64,000 nt of DNA. It comes from Sutcliffiella horikoshii. Its GTDB lineage: Bacteria > Bacillota > Bacilli > Bacillales > Bacillaceae_I. The DNA is taken from the NCBI RefSeq assembly GCF_020524325.1, contig NZ_JAIVKY010000002.1, positions 186,001 through 250,000 of the forward strand, written 5' to 3'. The notes beneath the pieces are model-generated. The model did not search any database. It was not told the DNA's origin and worked only from the letters and a program-made list of their open reading frames with translations. Shown piece by piece: positions 19,243 to 27,586 of this stretch (position 1 is its first letter; every line of letters begins with the position of its first letter). A program made the translations under genes and the position numbers.

Positions 19243-20349
19243 GTGAATGAAATAATACATCGTACAAAAACCCGCCCTGTTAAAGTTGGAGACATAACAA
19301 TCGGCGGCAGTAACGAACTATTTATCCAAAGTATGACAACCACTAAAACACATGACGTAGAAGCAACGGTTGCAGAAATAAAGCGTTTGGAAGAAGCAGG
19401 CTGTCAAGTAGTCCGAGTTGCATGTCCGGACGAGCGCGCAGCAAATGCCATCGCAGACATAAAAAAACAAATCAACATCCCACTAGTTGTGGATATCCAT
19501 TTCGATTACAAGCTTGCGCTTAAAGCCATTGAAGGCGGAGCGGACAAAATCCGTATCAATCCTGGTAATATTGGTCGCCGCGAAAAGGTTGAGGCTGTTG
19601 TAAAAGCATGTAAAGAAAAAGGAATTCCAATTCGAATCGGTGTTAATGCAGGTTCCTTGGAAAAACGTATCATTGAGAAATACGGTTACCCAACTGCAGA
19701 CGGCATGGTGGAAAGTGCTCTTCACCACATTAAAATATTAGAAGACCTTGATTTCCACGATATCATTGTGTCCATGAAGGCTTCTGATGTTAATCTTGCC
19801 ATTGAAGCATATGAAAAAGCAGCCAAAGCTTTTGACTACCCGCTTCATTTAGGTATTACAGAGTCTGGGACCCTTTTTGCAGGTACAGTGAAAAGCGCAG
19901 CGGGCTTAGGAGCCATTTTAAGCAAGGGAATCGGTAACACATTACGTATCTCCTTAAGTGCAGATCCTGTGGAGGAAGTAAAGGTTGCTCGTGAATTATT
20001 GAAGTCATTTGGCTTATCTTCTAACGCAGCTACACTTATTTCTTGTCCTACATGTGGACGCATTGAAATTGACTTGATCAGTATTGCAAATGAAGTAGAG
20101 GAATACATCTCTACAATAAAAGCGCCAATTAAAGTTGCAGTACTAGGTTGTGCGGTAAACGGTCCTGGTGAAGCACGTGAAGCAGATATCGGAATTGCAG
20201 GTGCCCGTAACGAAGGACTACTTTTCCGTAAAGGAGAAATTGTCCGTAAAGTGCCTGAAGCTACCATGGTTGATGAACTGAAGAAAGAAATCGATAAAAT
20301 TGCAGAAGAATATTTTGCAAAACAAGAAGAAGAAAAGGCAAAAGCTTGA
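19243..20349 (+). CDS. ispG: IspG, 4-hydroxy-3-methylbut-2-enyl diphosphate synthase
   Basis: Catalyses the penultimate step of the MEP isoprenoid pathway, converting 2-C-methyl-erythritol cyclodiphosphate to HMBPP. The 368-residue protein has the TIM-barrel N-terminal part ([11 protein letters not shown]) and the C-terminal 4Fe-4S domain with cysteines in SCPTCGRIE and [11 protein letters not shown]. The start is a GTG at 19243 after AAAGGAG. IspH, the next enzyme, is encoded about 10 kb away at 30020. A terminator follows directly. Confidence 0.97.
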   Translation: MNEIIHRTKTRPVKVGDITIGGSNELFIQSMTTTKTHDVEATVAEIKRLEEAGCQVVRVACPDERAANAIADIKKQINIPLVVDIHFDYKLALKAIEGGADKIRINPGNIGRREKVEAVVKACKEKGIPIRIGVNAGSLEKRIIEKYGYPTADGMVESALHHIKILEDLDFHDIIVSMKASDVNLAIEAYEKAAKAFDYPLHLGITESGTLFAGTVKSAAGLGAILSKGIGNTLRISLSADPVEEVKVARELLKSFGLSSNAATLISCPTCGRIEIDLISIANEVEEYISTIKAPIKVAVLGCAVNGPGEAREADIGIAGARNEGLLFRKGEIVRKVPEATMVDELKKEIDKIAEEYFAKQEEEKAKA

Positions 20350-20373
20350 CACCAATTGGTGCCAAGCTTTTTT
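20341..20373 (+). terminator. Terminator of ispG
   Basis: AAAGCTTG and CAAGCTTT, with inner CACC and GGTG, form a near-perfect hairpin overlapping the ispG stop codon, followed by TTTTTG. Confidence 0.88.
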
Positions 20374-20407
20374 GCTGCCTTTAAATGGATGAACCATTTA
20401 GGTGGTG

Positions 20408-20818
20408 TTAAAACAATGGTAGTACAAAGATCCCAACAACAATGGAAACGATACCGATTCCGATTGCCCATGCTCCTAACCCTGTTGCCCCACGCTTGCG
20501 GGCAATAAAGCCGACGATAATACCGGCAGCTCCCATAATGATTGGCAGAAAGAATAACGACAGGATAGATAAGGCTAACCCTAGAATCCCTAGTCCTCTT
20601 CCACTCATCCCCATTACGTCACTGCGCTCTTCTTCAAAAATTGCTTCTCGTTCCCTGCTTCTATCTGATTGTACAACAGGAGGCACTGCAACCTCAGCTG
20701 CATGCTCTTCTAAAAAGTCCCGATGTCCCTTCGCTCTAGAAACATGAGGTTCTTCATAAGCCAAGTCTGAATCAAAACGGTCAAGTTTCTCTTCGTTTTT
20801 CTCAAATTCACTTGCCAT
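20408..20818 (-). CDS. yqfX: YqfX-like small membrane protein
   Basis: A 136-residue protein. Residues 1-70 are charged and hydrophilic (MASEFEKNEEKLDRFDSD onward), and residues 76-136 form two membrane segments separated by ARKRG, with glycine-rich packing. Function unknown. The ATG at 20818 follows GCGAGGGATACGA; a longer reading would start with an unlikely hydrophobic stretch. Its place next to ispG matches yqfX of B. subtilis. It converges with ispG. Confidence 0.78.
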   Translation of the reverse strand: MASEFEKNEEKLDRFDSDLAYEEPHVSRAKGHRDFLEEHAAEVAVPPVVQSDRSREREAIFEEERSDVMGMSGRGLGILGLALSILSLFFLPIIMGAAGIIVGFIARKRGATGLGAWAIGIGIVSIVVGIFVLPLF

Positions 20819-21001
20819 TCGTATCCCTCGCTTTCTTAAGAAGTTAGGAGCATTATTTAGTATGAGCAAGACAGCGCAAAATCATGGATGTCAATCTTTG
20901 TTAAGTTTTGTTATGTCCCCTTTATTAAATCAACCAACAAAATCAGGGAAAAAAGGACAAAATATGATAAAATAAGTGTAGCAATAGGACTGGAGGCAAT
21001 T

Positions 21002-21583
21002 ATGAGAAAAAGATTCGGAATCGATATTGACGGGACATTAACTTGCCCTTCGACTTTTGTACCCTTCATCAATAAAACATTGAAAAAAAATATTACCCTT
21101 GAAGATATGAAACAATATGACCTGACCCCTCTTATGGGCTTAGATGAAGCTGGCTTTTGGAAGTGGATGGACGAAATGGAGCCAATCATCTATAAAGATG
21201 CCCCTCTTGCCAAAGGAGCTAAATCAATTGTAAAACGTTGGAAAAATGAATTCGACTTATATTTTATAAGCGCCCGCAGAAACCACCTTCTTGAAGTTAC
21301 AGAGAACTGGTTTTCCAAACAAGAGATTGATTACGACCATATAGAATTGATTGGTTCACACAATAAAATTGCTGCCGTTAAAAAACATAACATAGAGTTA
21401 TTCTTTGAAGATAAACATGATAACGCTTGTGATATAAGCGAAGAATGTGACATCCCTGTTATATTATTCGATACTCCATACAATAGGGAGCCAATACCTG
21501 CAAATGTTCACAGAGTAGCTAATTGGCAAGAAGCAGACCAAAAAGTACAGTCCTTGCTTCAAACAATAAGCGCTTCCCGATAA
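21002..21583 (+). CDS. yqfW: Putative HAD-family nucleotidase, YqfW-like
   Basis: A 193-residue HAD-superfamily hydrolase of the 5'(3')-deoxyribonucleotidase class. Motif I is DIDGTLT (residues 7-13), motif II is FISARR near residue 85, and the acidic motif is FFEDKHDNA near residue 140. It probably dephosphorylates nucleotides, but the substrate is unproven. The ATG at 21002 follows TGGAGG with good spacing; an upstream in-frame start would add an unlikely N-terminal stretch. A strong terminator follows. Confidence 0.85.
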   Translation: MRKRFGIDIDGTLTCPSTFVPFINKTLKKNITLEDMKQYDLTPLMGLDEAGFWKWMDEMEPIIYKDAPLAKGAKSIVKRWKNEFDLYFISARRNHLLEVTENWFSKQEIDYDHIELIGSHNKIAAVKKHNIELFFEDKHDNACDISEECDIPVILFDTPYNREPIPANVHRVANWQEADQKVQSLLQTISASR

Positions 21584-21591
21584 ATATGATA

Positions 21592-21629
21592 AAGGAGAGT
21601 GGATATCTAGCATCCACTCTCCTTTTTAT
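21592..21629. terminator. Bidirectional terminator of yqfW and the small gene
   Basis: GGAGAGTGGAT and ATCCACTCTCC pair around ATCTAGC, with A-rich and T-rich flanks. It serves two convergent genes. Confidence 0.9.
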
Positions 21630-21790
21630 TTTGATCGAGACATCGCAAGCAGAAGCTGGCTTTCAATCGCCTTCACAAAGTCTTCTGTGCTAATATCTTT
21701 TCTGTTAGATCCCATTTCTCGGATTCTAATCATAATGTCAACAAAATCCTCTCTTTTCAAAGAGGAAAGCTGTGCACTCTCTGTTGTCAT
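21626..21790 (-). CDS. Small conserved-looking protein, 54 residues
   Basis: A short acidic protein starting MTTESAQLSSLKREDFVDI and ending ESQLLLAMSRSK. It is mostly predicted helical with no membrane segment or cysteine motif. The ATG at 21790 has AAGGGTG six bases upstream; a start at 21832 would add 14 residues but has a poor ribosome site. It lies between zur and the yqfW terminator. I do not recognise the family and assign no function. Confidence 0.6.
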   Translation of the reverse strand: MTTESAQLSSLKREDFVDIMIRIREMGSNRKDISTEDFVKAIESQLLLAMSRSK

Positions 21791-21910
21791 CTCATACACC
21801 CTTACGCATCTTTTAGAACATGTTTCGTCCATAACCGCCCATTTTTAGAGGGCACACATCTAAAAATAGGTGGTAATTACTATATATGAGATAATTCTTA
21901 ATTTGTTACT

Positions 21911-22321
21911 TTAGACACATTCCGGGCACTTTCCATAGATCTCAAATTTATGGCCTGTAACATCATAGCCTTTCAAATTATCCTCCAGGTCTTGCATCGG
22001 GCAGGTTTCAATTTCCTTTGTCTTCCCACATACCATGCAGATAAAATGATGATGATGATGTTTTGTTGAGCAGGTAAAGCGGAAATGTTTCTCACCTGAA
22101 AGTTCAGTGCTCTCTAAAATTCCGAGGTCCACAAAAACCCCAAGATTACGATAGATGGTGTCAAAGCTTAAACCAGGATAATTGTCCTTCATGGAATCCA
22201 AGACATCTTTTGCAGTCAAATACTTATCTTCTGTAGCAAACAATTCAAGCATTTCCTGCCTTTTTCCCGTATACTTATATCCCTTATCTTTCATTAGAGT
22301 GAGTGCTTGTGATACATTCAT
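21911..22321 (-). CDS. zur: Fur-family zinc uptake regulator Zur
   Basis: A 136-residue Fur-family repressor with an N-terminal winged helix (residues 1-80, [13 protein letters not shown]) and a metal-binding dimerisation domain. The sensing His-rich stretch [13 protein letters not shown] and the C-terminal CPECV supply the structural zinc cysteines (CxxC pairs). It overlaps znuB by four bases and is the last gene of znuCB-zur, which supports zinc over iron. It should repress this operon through the site at 23951-23971. Confidence 0.93.
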   Translation of the reverse strand: MNVSQALTLMKDKGYKYTGKRQEMLELFATEDKYLTAKDVLDSMKDNYPGLSFDTIYRNLGVFVDLGILESTELSGEKHFRFTCSTKHHHHHFICMVCGKTKEIETCPMQDLEDNLKGYDVTGHKFEIYGKCPECV

Positions 22322-23157
22322 TTTTTTACACCCCTTACTTTATTCCAAAGAATGGTGACAATCAAAATGAGAACGGATAGAATGACAATGGTTCCACCGG
22401 GAGCAAGATCAAAATAGAAAGATGAAATTAATCCACCGATCACTGCAATTTCTCCAAATATTATCGCCAGAACGATAGTTTGCTTAAAACCTCTGCTCAA
22501 TCGCATACTCGCTGCTACTGGTAAAGTCATTAGGGAAGATACTAAAAGGATACCAACAATACGCATAGAAGCTGCAATAACAAGTGCCACCATTATAATG
22601 AATACCAAATGAAATACTCGTGCATTCACACCGGACACCTTGGCATGTTCTTCATCAAACGAAAGGATAAAAAACTCTTTGTAAAATAACATGATGGTGA
22701 CCAGTACTCCGATAGTTACGATAAAGACCGTCCAAAAATCAGATGATGTTACTGCACTTACACTCCCGAATAAGAAGTTAAAAAGATCTGTATTAAAACC
22801 ATCTGCAAGTGAAATAAAGATTACCCCAAGCCCAATTCCTGATGACAGAATGATGGGAATGGCAAGCTCTTGATAGTGTTTATAAACTCCTCTAAGCTTT
22901 TCAATAAACAGTGCACCTGTCACCGAAAACGCCATCCCGAAATAAATAGGGCTCACACCTACCATCAAGCCGAAACGCTTTTCCACCAGCAAGCTTGCCG
23001 CTATCCCGGCCAAGGTCACATGGCTTAAAGCATCTGCAATCAACGATAATCTCCTTACCACGACAAAAACACCTAATAGAGGTGCTAAAAAGCCAATTAA
23101 TATTCCTGTAAAAAATGCATTCCTTAAAAATTCAAATTGCATAAAAGCTGATATCAT
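22318..23157 (-). CDS. znuB: Zinc ABC transporter permease
   Basis: A 279-residue ABC-3 family permease with about eight membrane segments and the conserved [14 protein letters not shown] (residues about 37-50). It forms the membrane channel for zinc import with ZnuC. It overlaps znuC by one base and zur by four, so the three are translated together. The zinc-binding lipoprotein ZnuA is not encoded beside it and must lie elsewhere in the genome (inference). Confidence 0.92.
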   Translation of the reverse strand: MISAFMQFEFLRNAFFTGILIGFLAPLLGVFVVVRRLSLIADALSHVTLAGIAASLLVEKRFGLMVGVSPIYFGMAFSVTGALFIEKLRGVYKHYQELAIPIILSSGIGLGVIFISLADGFNTDLFNFLFGSVSAVTSSDFWTVFIVTIGVLVTIMLFYKEFFILSFDEEHAKVSGVNARVFHLVFIIMVALVIAASMRIVGILLVSSLMTLPVAASMRLSRGFKQTIVLAIIFGEIAVIGGLISSFYFDLAPGGTIVILSVLILIVTILWNKVRGVKK

Positions 23158-23933
23158 TACATATGCCCTCCATCATGGTGATGATGATCATGACTTAAAA
23201 CATGTACATCATGCCCGTAAAACTGAGAAAGGTCATTCGTACGTAATTTTTCAAACTCATCTGTCACACCGTGAAAATGTAGATTTTTATTCAAGCAGGC
23301 CACATGCGTTACTTTTTCCGTGATCGTCCCAACGTCATGTGTGACTAGGATCAATGTGATGCCTAGCTTTTTGTTTAGATGGGAAAGCATGGAGTAGAAG
23401 TTTTGTACATTTTTGATGTCGACTCCCACTGTAGGTTCGTCTAAGATTAGGAGCTCAGGCTCACTCACTAACGCTCTAGCTATAAAAATTCGTTGCTGTT
23501 GGCCACCAGACAAATCTCCAATATTTCTATCCATAAAGTCTTCCATTCCCACCGCTCGAATGGCTTCTAAGATTTGCTCTTTGTGTTGTTTGTTGAAGAA
23601 ACGCAATAAGCCAACCTTTGAAACAAGACCCGTTGAGACTACTTCAAAAACTGTTGCCGGGAAACCGGAGTTGAAACTGTTCGCCTTTTGTGAGACGAAG
23701 CCGATCTTACTCCAATCCTTAAACTTGCGGATATCCTTTCCAAACAGTTCGATGGTCCCCTTTTGAGGACGTAAAAGTCCAAGGATACATTTTAAAAGTG
23801 TTGATTTACCGGAACCGTTTGGTCCGACAAGACCCAGGAAAGCACCTTTAGGTATGCTTAAATTTATATTTTCAATGACGTTTTGTTTTTCATATTTATA
23901 GGATAGTCCTTTGATTTCTAATACATTTTCCAA
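23157..23933 (-). CDS. znuC: Zinc ABC transporter ATPase
   Basis: The ATPase of the zinc importer, about 258 residues: Walker A GPNGSGKST, signature LSGGQQQR, Walker B LLILDEPTVGVD. The C-terminus is His-rich (DVHVLSHDHHHHDGGHM), common in zinc transporters and a possible metal buffer. I place the start at TTG 23933, eight bases after AAGGTG; a GTG at 23942 overlaps that site. First gene of the operon, 18 bp downstream of the Zur box. Confidence 0.92.
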   Translation of the reverse strand: MENVLEIKGLSYKYEKQNVIENINLSIPKGAFLGLVGPNGSGKSTLLKCILGLLRPQKGTIELFGKDIRKFKDWSKIGFVSQKANSFNSGFPATVFEVVSTGLVSKVGLLRFFNKQHKEQILEAIRAVGMEDFMDRNIGDLSGGQQQRIFIARALVSEPELLILDEPTVGVDIKNVQNFYSMLSHLNKKLGITLILVTHDVGTITEKVTHVACLNKNLHFHGVTDEFEKLRTNDLSQFYGHDVHVLSHDHHHHDGGHM

Positions 23934-23950
23934 CTTTATCACACCTTAAA

Positions 23951-23971
23951 AGATAAGAATCATTACGATTT
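23951..23971 (-). promoter_or_regulatory. Zur box upstream of znuC
   Basis: The 21-bp minus-strand site reads AAATCGTAAT then GATTCTTATCT. The left arm matches the B. subtilis Zur consensus half AAATCGTAAT exactly and the right arm is a degenerate inverted copy. It is placed to block znuC transcription when zinc is sufficient. Confidence 0.82.
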
Positions 23972-24043
23972 TATAACAATAAGTTAGTATACAACAGCTG
24001 GGTGGAAAAGTAAATAAAGAGGCTTGTTTTGGTTTTGCTCAGT

Positions 24044-24210
24044 TTACTTGATAATGAAGACAAGACAGTTTCAGTCGATTTCTCTTGCCGAAATTGTCTT
24101 CATACTAATGATGAAGACAATTCTAGACGATTTTACTATCGAAAGTCGTCTTCATACCCCTAATGAAGACGTTTCTAGACGAATTTGCTTGATGAGATTG
24201 TCTTCATACC
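24044..24210. repeat. 52-bp hairpin repeat array, locus 1 (GTCTTCAT type)
   Basis: GTCTTCAT occurs at 24096, 24148 and 24200, exactly 52 bp apart. The first two pair with ATGAAGAC at 24111 and 24163 as 8-bp stems with 7-nt loops (ACTAATG, ACCCCTA). The linkers between hairpins share TTCTAGACGA. It lies between the znuC promoter and the 3' end of the kinase gene. No coding potential. Confidence 0.8.
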
Positions 24211-24237
24211 TTATCTCAGAACAACTATACATATGAA

Positions 24238-24330
24238 AAACCGGGCAAAATAAGCTAGGTCCTTTTAATGCTAACAAAGTTTTAGTTGTTTGGTTAACAA
24301 ACCGCTATAACTTCCGCAAACGGATTATAT
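24238..24330. repeat. Decayed left end of a composite dispersed repeat
   Basis: Shares in order GGGCAAAA, AGGTCC, TTAGTTGTT and TTCCGCAAACGG with the left flanks of the copies near 40060 and 53960, but the rest is missing. Probably a remnant; the similarity is patchy. Confidence 0.45.
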
Positions 24331-24360
24331 ATGGTTCTAATTCTTCAAACAAAAAAAGCC

Positions 24361-25770
24361 CTATTCAGGCTTTTCCTTGATCAGTGGCAAACGGTAGCAA
24401 AAGGTGGATCCTTCTCCTAATTTGCTGTCGATAAATAACTCGCCATCATGATCTTCTATTATCTTTTTACATAGCGGAATGCCCAGTCCATTCCCCTTTT
24501 CTTTTGTTGTGAAAAACGGTTTGCCAATACGATCTAATACATCATCCGCCATGCCTTTCCCGTTGTCTACGACGGTAATTTCATAGAAGGTATCTGACTT
24601 CTTGGCTCGTAATAAAAACAACTTGTTTTTCTGTTCCGGTAAGAAGGCTTCGATGGCATTCCTTAAGAAATTCAGCATGACTTGTTTAATCATGGCCTCA
24701 TTGACCAATACCTGCTCTTCTACTGCCTCAATTTCAAAGTCAAAATCTATATTATGTAATAAACATTCTGATTGAAAAATATAAACCAAGGACTGAAAAA
24801 TATGTTGCGGCTCAATAAGCTGCTTTTTCACTTTTTTTCTGGAAACAGATAAAAAGTCCTCGATGATGGAATTCATCCGATTTATTTCAGCCATGATGGT
24901 ATCGTAATATTTACTCCAATTATTCGTTATCTGGGATAGTTGAATAAATCCCTTAATAACAGATAATGGATTTCTTAATTCATGTGCCATTCCTGCAGAG
25001 ATTTGAGATACAGATTCCATCTGTTGTTTGTAAACAAGGAGATTTTCGAATTTCTGCTGATAAGAGCGGTCATGGATGATAAAGAATACCTTCTCTGTTC
25101 GTTCAAACAAGATTCCTTGAATTTGATATAATACTTCATCGTCATAGCAGATTCGCTCTTTGAACTTCTTATTTTGAATAACTTCTTCGTAAATCTCATA
25201 TAACTTCTCTTTTAAAAAGACAGGAGTTAATAGATCATCGAACTCAAGATTGATATAGTCCTCACCAACATCAAGCTCCAATAATGTTAAACACCGGTTA
25301 TTAATGTATTCAATCTTCCCTCCCTGTGAGAGAACCAATATGGCTATATCCAATGAATTGGTCATAAATTCATTGACCTTCAATGATTGTTCAATCGTGC
25401 CGTAATGGAGTGGAAGAACTACCGAACTATTCTTATTTTCAATTATGTGCCCTGACAAATATATACGCTCTTCAGACAGGATGCCTGTATAGACGACTTC
25501 ATAGAAACTGCCGTTTATTCGATGAAACAAAATCCTTTTTATCTCTTTCCCAGGCGATTCAGAGATATCCTTTAAATATGTATAGACCTCTTGGCGATAG
25601 CTTGATGGAAAGCTCAGAAAAAAAGAGCGGTTCTCCTCCAATATGGAAAGAAACGTGCTAGCTCTCTCATTCCACTCTTCAATAAAGCCATTCGCATTCA
25701 AGATAAGTCGTAAATCTGAACTTAAATGCTGAAATATATCTTGTTCTTTTTTATCTATAATAAACGACAA
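24361..25770 (-). CDS. PAS-domain sensor histidine kinase, sporulation-kinase type
   Basis: A 469-residue soluble kinase with no membrane segment. Two PAS-like domains cover about residues 10-105 and 120-230, a HisKA domain carries the phosphorylated His in AGMAHELRNPLSVIKGFI (about 260), and the ATPase domain has the N box NFLRNAIEAF, DNGKGM and KGNGLGIPL. The H-box resembles KinA/KinE-type kinases that feed Spo0F, so a role in sporulation initiation is likely but inferred. No response regulator is adjacent, so it is an orphan kinase. The start is TTG 25770, after GGGGGAGTCACC. Confidence 0.88.
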   Translation of the reverse strand: MSFIIDKKEQDIFQHLSSDLRLILNANGFIEEWNERASTFLSILEENRSFFLSFPSSYRQEVYTYLKDISESPGKEIKRILFHRINGSFYEVVYTGILSEERIYLSGHIIENKNSSVVLPLHYGTIEQSLKVNEFMTNSLDIAILVLSQGGKIEYINNRCLTLLELDVGEDYINLEFDDLLTPVFLKEKLYEIYEEVIQNKKFKERICYDDEVLYQIQGILFERTEKVFFIIHDRSYQQKFENLLVYKQQMESVSQISAGMAHELRNPLSVIKGFIQLSQITNNWSKYYDTIMAEINRMNSIIEDFLSVSRKKVKKQLIEPQHIFQSLVYIFQSECLLHNIDFDFEIEAVEEQVLVNEAMIKQVMLNFLRNAIEAFLPEQKNKLFLLRAKKSDTFYEITVVDNGKGMADDVLDRIGKPFFTTKEKGNGLGIPLCKKIIEDHDGELFIDSKLGEGSTFCYRLPLIKEKPE

Positions 25771-25912
25771 GGTGACTCCCCCTCGTTACCCTTTAAATAT
25801 CTTTCGTTCATGGAATATTTTAATTATACAATAATTTCCCAACAGTTGTCATATTATTTCGTAAAGGTAGCCATTTTGTTTTTCTATCATAGGCTAAAAT
25901 GGGAGGGATAAT

Positions 25913-26170
25913 ATGATGAACATTTATCAACAAATCGTAAACAAGAAGCTTCACAACATTACGGCAGAAGAATTGATGAAGTATAGCGGGGAGTATAACA
26001 TCTCCTTGACACCGGACCAAGCAAAGAAGGTATCTGCTCTTTTAAATTCCAAAAAAGTAAATGTATTTAACACGTCTGAGAGAATTCAATTGATGAAGGA
26101 AGTCGCAAAAATAACCGGACATGAGACAGCGAAAAAAGTGAATCAGTTATTTTTAGAGTTTACAAAGTAA
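25913..26170 (+). CDS. yqfT: DUF2624 protein, YqfT-like
   Basis: An 85-residue protein beginning MMNIYQQIVNKKLHNITAEE, with a helical, lysine-rich sequence and the pattern TPDQAKKVSALL, matching the DUF2624 family (YqfT of B. subtilis). Function unknown. Two ATGs in tandem (25913, 25916) follow GGGAGG, and either would serve. Divergent from the kinase gene, and next to nfo as in B. subtilis. Confidence 0.82.
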   Translation: MMNIYQQIVNKKLHNITAEELMKYSGEYNISLTPDQAKKVSALLNSKKVNVFNTSERIQLMKEVAKITGHETAKKVNQLFLEFTK

Positions 26171-26216
26171 GAAATAATCAGCTTAAGAACAAAAGAACTT
26201 TAGTATTGATTAATTA

Positions 26217-26347
26217 TCGCTGTTCCTTTCCGCAAATGGCTTCTCTTTCCGCGGGATGGTGCTTGAGCCTCCTCACAACGCTTCAGGGGTCTCAACCTAC
26301 CGTTACTCCCCCGCTGGAGTCTATGCCATTTGCTCCAATTCACAGCT
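26217..26347. repeat. Dispersed repeat (GCAAATGGC type), left module of a composite
   Basis: Runs from GCTGTTCCTTTCCGCAAATGG to GCTCCAATTCACAGC, with GAGCCTCCTCACAACGC in the centre. It is followed by a linker resembling those near 40300 and 54150 and then by the second module at 26439. Confidence 0.83.
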
Positions 26348-26438
26348 AGATACTAGGTTGAATTAACGTTAATACCCTATCAGTTAACTCAGTTATGTAG
26401 CTTTTCTTTTGCTATCCTTTAGCAGAATGAAGTTACCT

Positions 26439-26552
26439 TGTTGATTGCAGTGGAAGGCGCGCAGACGCCAGCGGGAGGAAGGGACAGGTGAGACCCCGGA
26501 GGCTCACGGACCGCCCGCAGGCAAGCGAAGCGCCTGGAAAGGAACTCAACTG
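26439..26552. repeat. Dispersed repeat (GTGGAAGGCGC type), right module of a composite
   Basis: Starts TGTTGATTGCAGTGGAAGGC and ends GGAAAGGAACTCAACTGG, with GGGAGGAAGGGACAGG and GGACCGCCCGCAGGCAAGCG inside. Orientation is opposite to the left module. Confidence 0.83.
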
Positions 26553-26560
26553 GTGTTATT

Positions 26561-26610
26561 AAAAAAAGAAGCAAGGGCACATTTTTCATGTCCCTTGCTT
26601 CTTTTTTATT
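26561..26610. terminator. Terminator of nfo
   Basis: AAGAAGCAAGGGCA pairs with TGTCCCTTGCTTCTT around a short loop, with A7 and T6 flanks. It ends two bases before the nfo stop, and faces the composite repeat on the other side. Confidence 0.9.
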
Positions 26611-26612
26611 AA

Positions 26613-27512
26613 TCAATCATTCACGATTTTCGTCAATAGTTCTTCATCAAACTGCTTGTTCTTTAGCATGGCAATTTCATGCTTGTATGGCGGTTTGCGG
26701 TCTTTCTTATCTTCACCAACGTATGGCGTCTCCAATATTTTCGGGATATGTTTTAATTGATCATGATGAACAATATAATTAATTGCATCAAAGCCAATAT
26801 GACCAAATCCGATGTTTTCATGGCGGTCTTTACTAGCACCACACACATTTTTACTGTCATTGATATGAAGGACTTTCAGGCGGTCTAAACCAATGATATC
26901 GTCAAACTGCTTCAATACCCCATCAAAATCATTTACAATATCGTATCCTGCATCATGTACGTGACAAGTGTCTAGACAAATGGAAAGCTTTTCGTTAAGG
27001 TGGACACCATCAATGATGGCAGCCAATTCTTCAAAAGTACGACCACATTCAGAACCCTTTCCAGCCATAGTCTCCAATGCGATTTGAACATTTTGCTCTT
27101 TAGTCAGTGCCTCATTCAACCCTTTAATAATCTGGCTGATGCCTACTTCCGTTCCTGCACCAATATGAGCACCTGGGTGAAGGACAATCTGTTTTGCTCC
27201 GATAGCATCCGTTCTTCTTACTTCTTCCGCTAGGAAATTCACTCCAAGCTCGTAAGTTTCCGGCTTCTGGGAGTTACCAATATTGATGATATAAGGAGCA
27301 TGTACAATAATTTCCTTTAATCCATGCTCTTTCATATGTGCAAGACCTGCTTCTATGTTAAGGTCTTCTATTTTTTTTCTTCGCGTATTTTGAGGAGCAC
27401 CTGTATAGATCATAAATACATTAGAACCATATGAAGCAGCCTCTTCGCTTGCAGCAAGCAGCATTTTTTTCCCGCTCATGGATACGTGAGATCCAATTAG
27501 TAAGTTTTCCAT
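26613..27512 (-). CDS. nfo: Endonuclease IV
   Basis: A zinc-dependent AP endonuclease that cuts 5' to abasic sites in base excision repair. The 299-residue TIM barrel has the family zinc-ligand motifs: [12 protein letters not shown] at the N-terminus, VLHPGAH near residue 110, [22 protein letters not shown] and the C-terminal HINDSKN. It matches YqfS/Nfo, which protects spores in B. subtilis. The ATG at 27512 follows AGAGGTGATGTT. Confidence 0.96.
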   Translation of the reverse strand: MENLLIGSHVSMSGKKMLLAASEEAASYGSNVFMIYTGAPQNTRRKKIEDLNIEAGLAHMKEHGLKEIIVHAPYIINIGNSQKPETYELGVNFLAEEVRRTDAIGAKQIVLHPGAHIGAGTEVGISQIIKGLNEALTKEQNVQIALETMAGKGSECGRTFEELAAIIDGVHLNEKLSICLDTCHVHDAGYDIVNDFDGVLKQFDDIIGLDRLKVLHINDSKNVCGASKDRHENIGFGHIGFDAINYIVHHDQLKHIPKILETPYVGEDKKDRKPPYKHEIAMLKNKQFDEELLTKIVND

Positions 27513-27586
27513 AACATCACCTCTTCTAACAATCAGCCTTTATTTTATCATAAGGATGCCATGAAAGGTTATCGGATTGCCCATGA

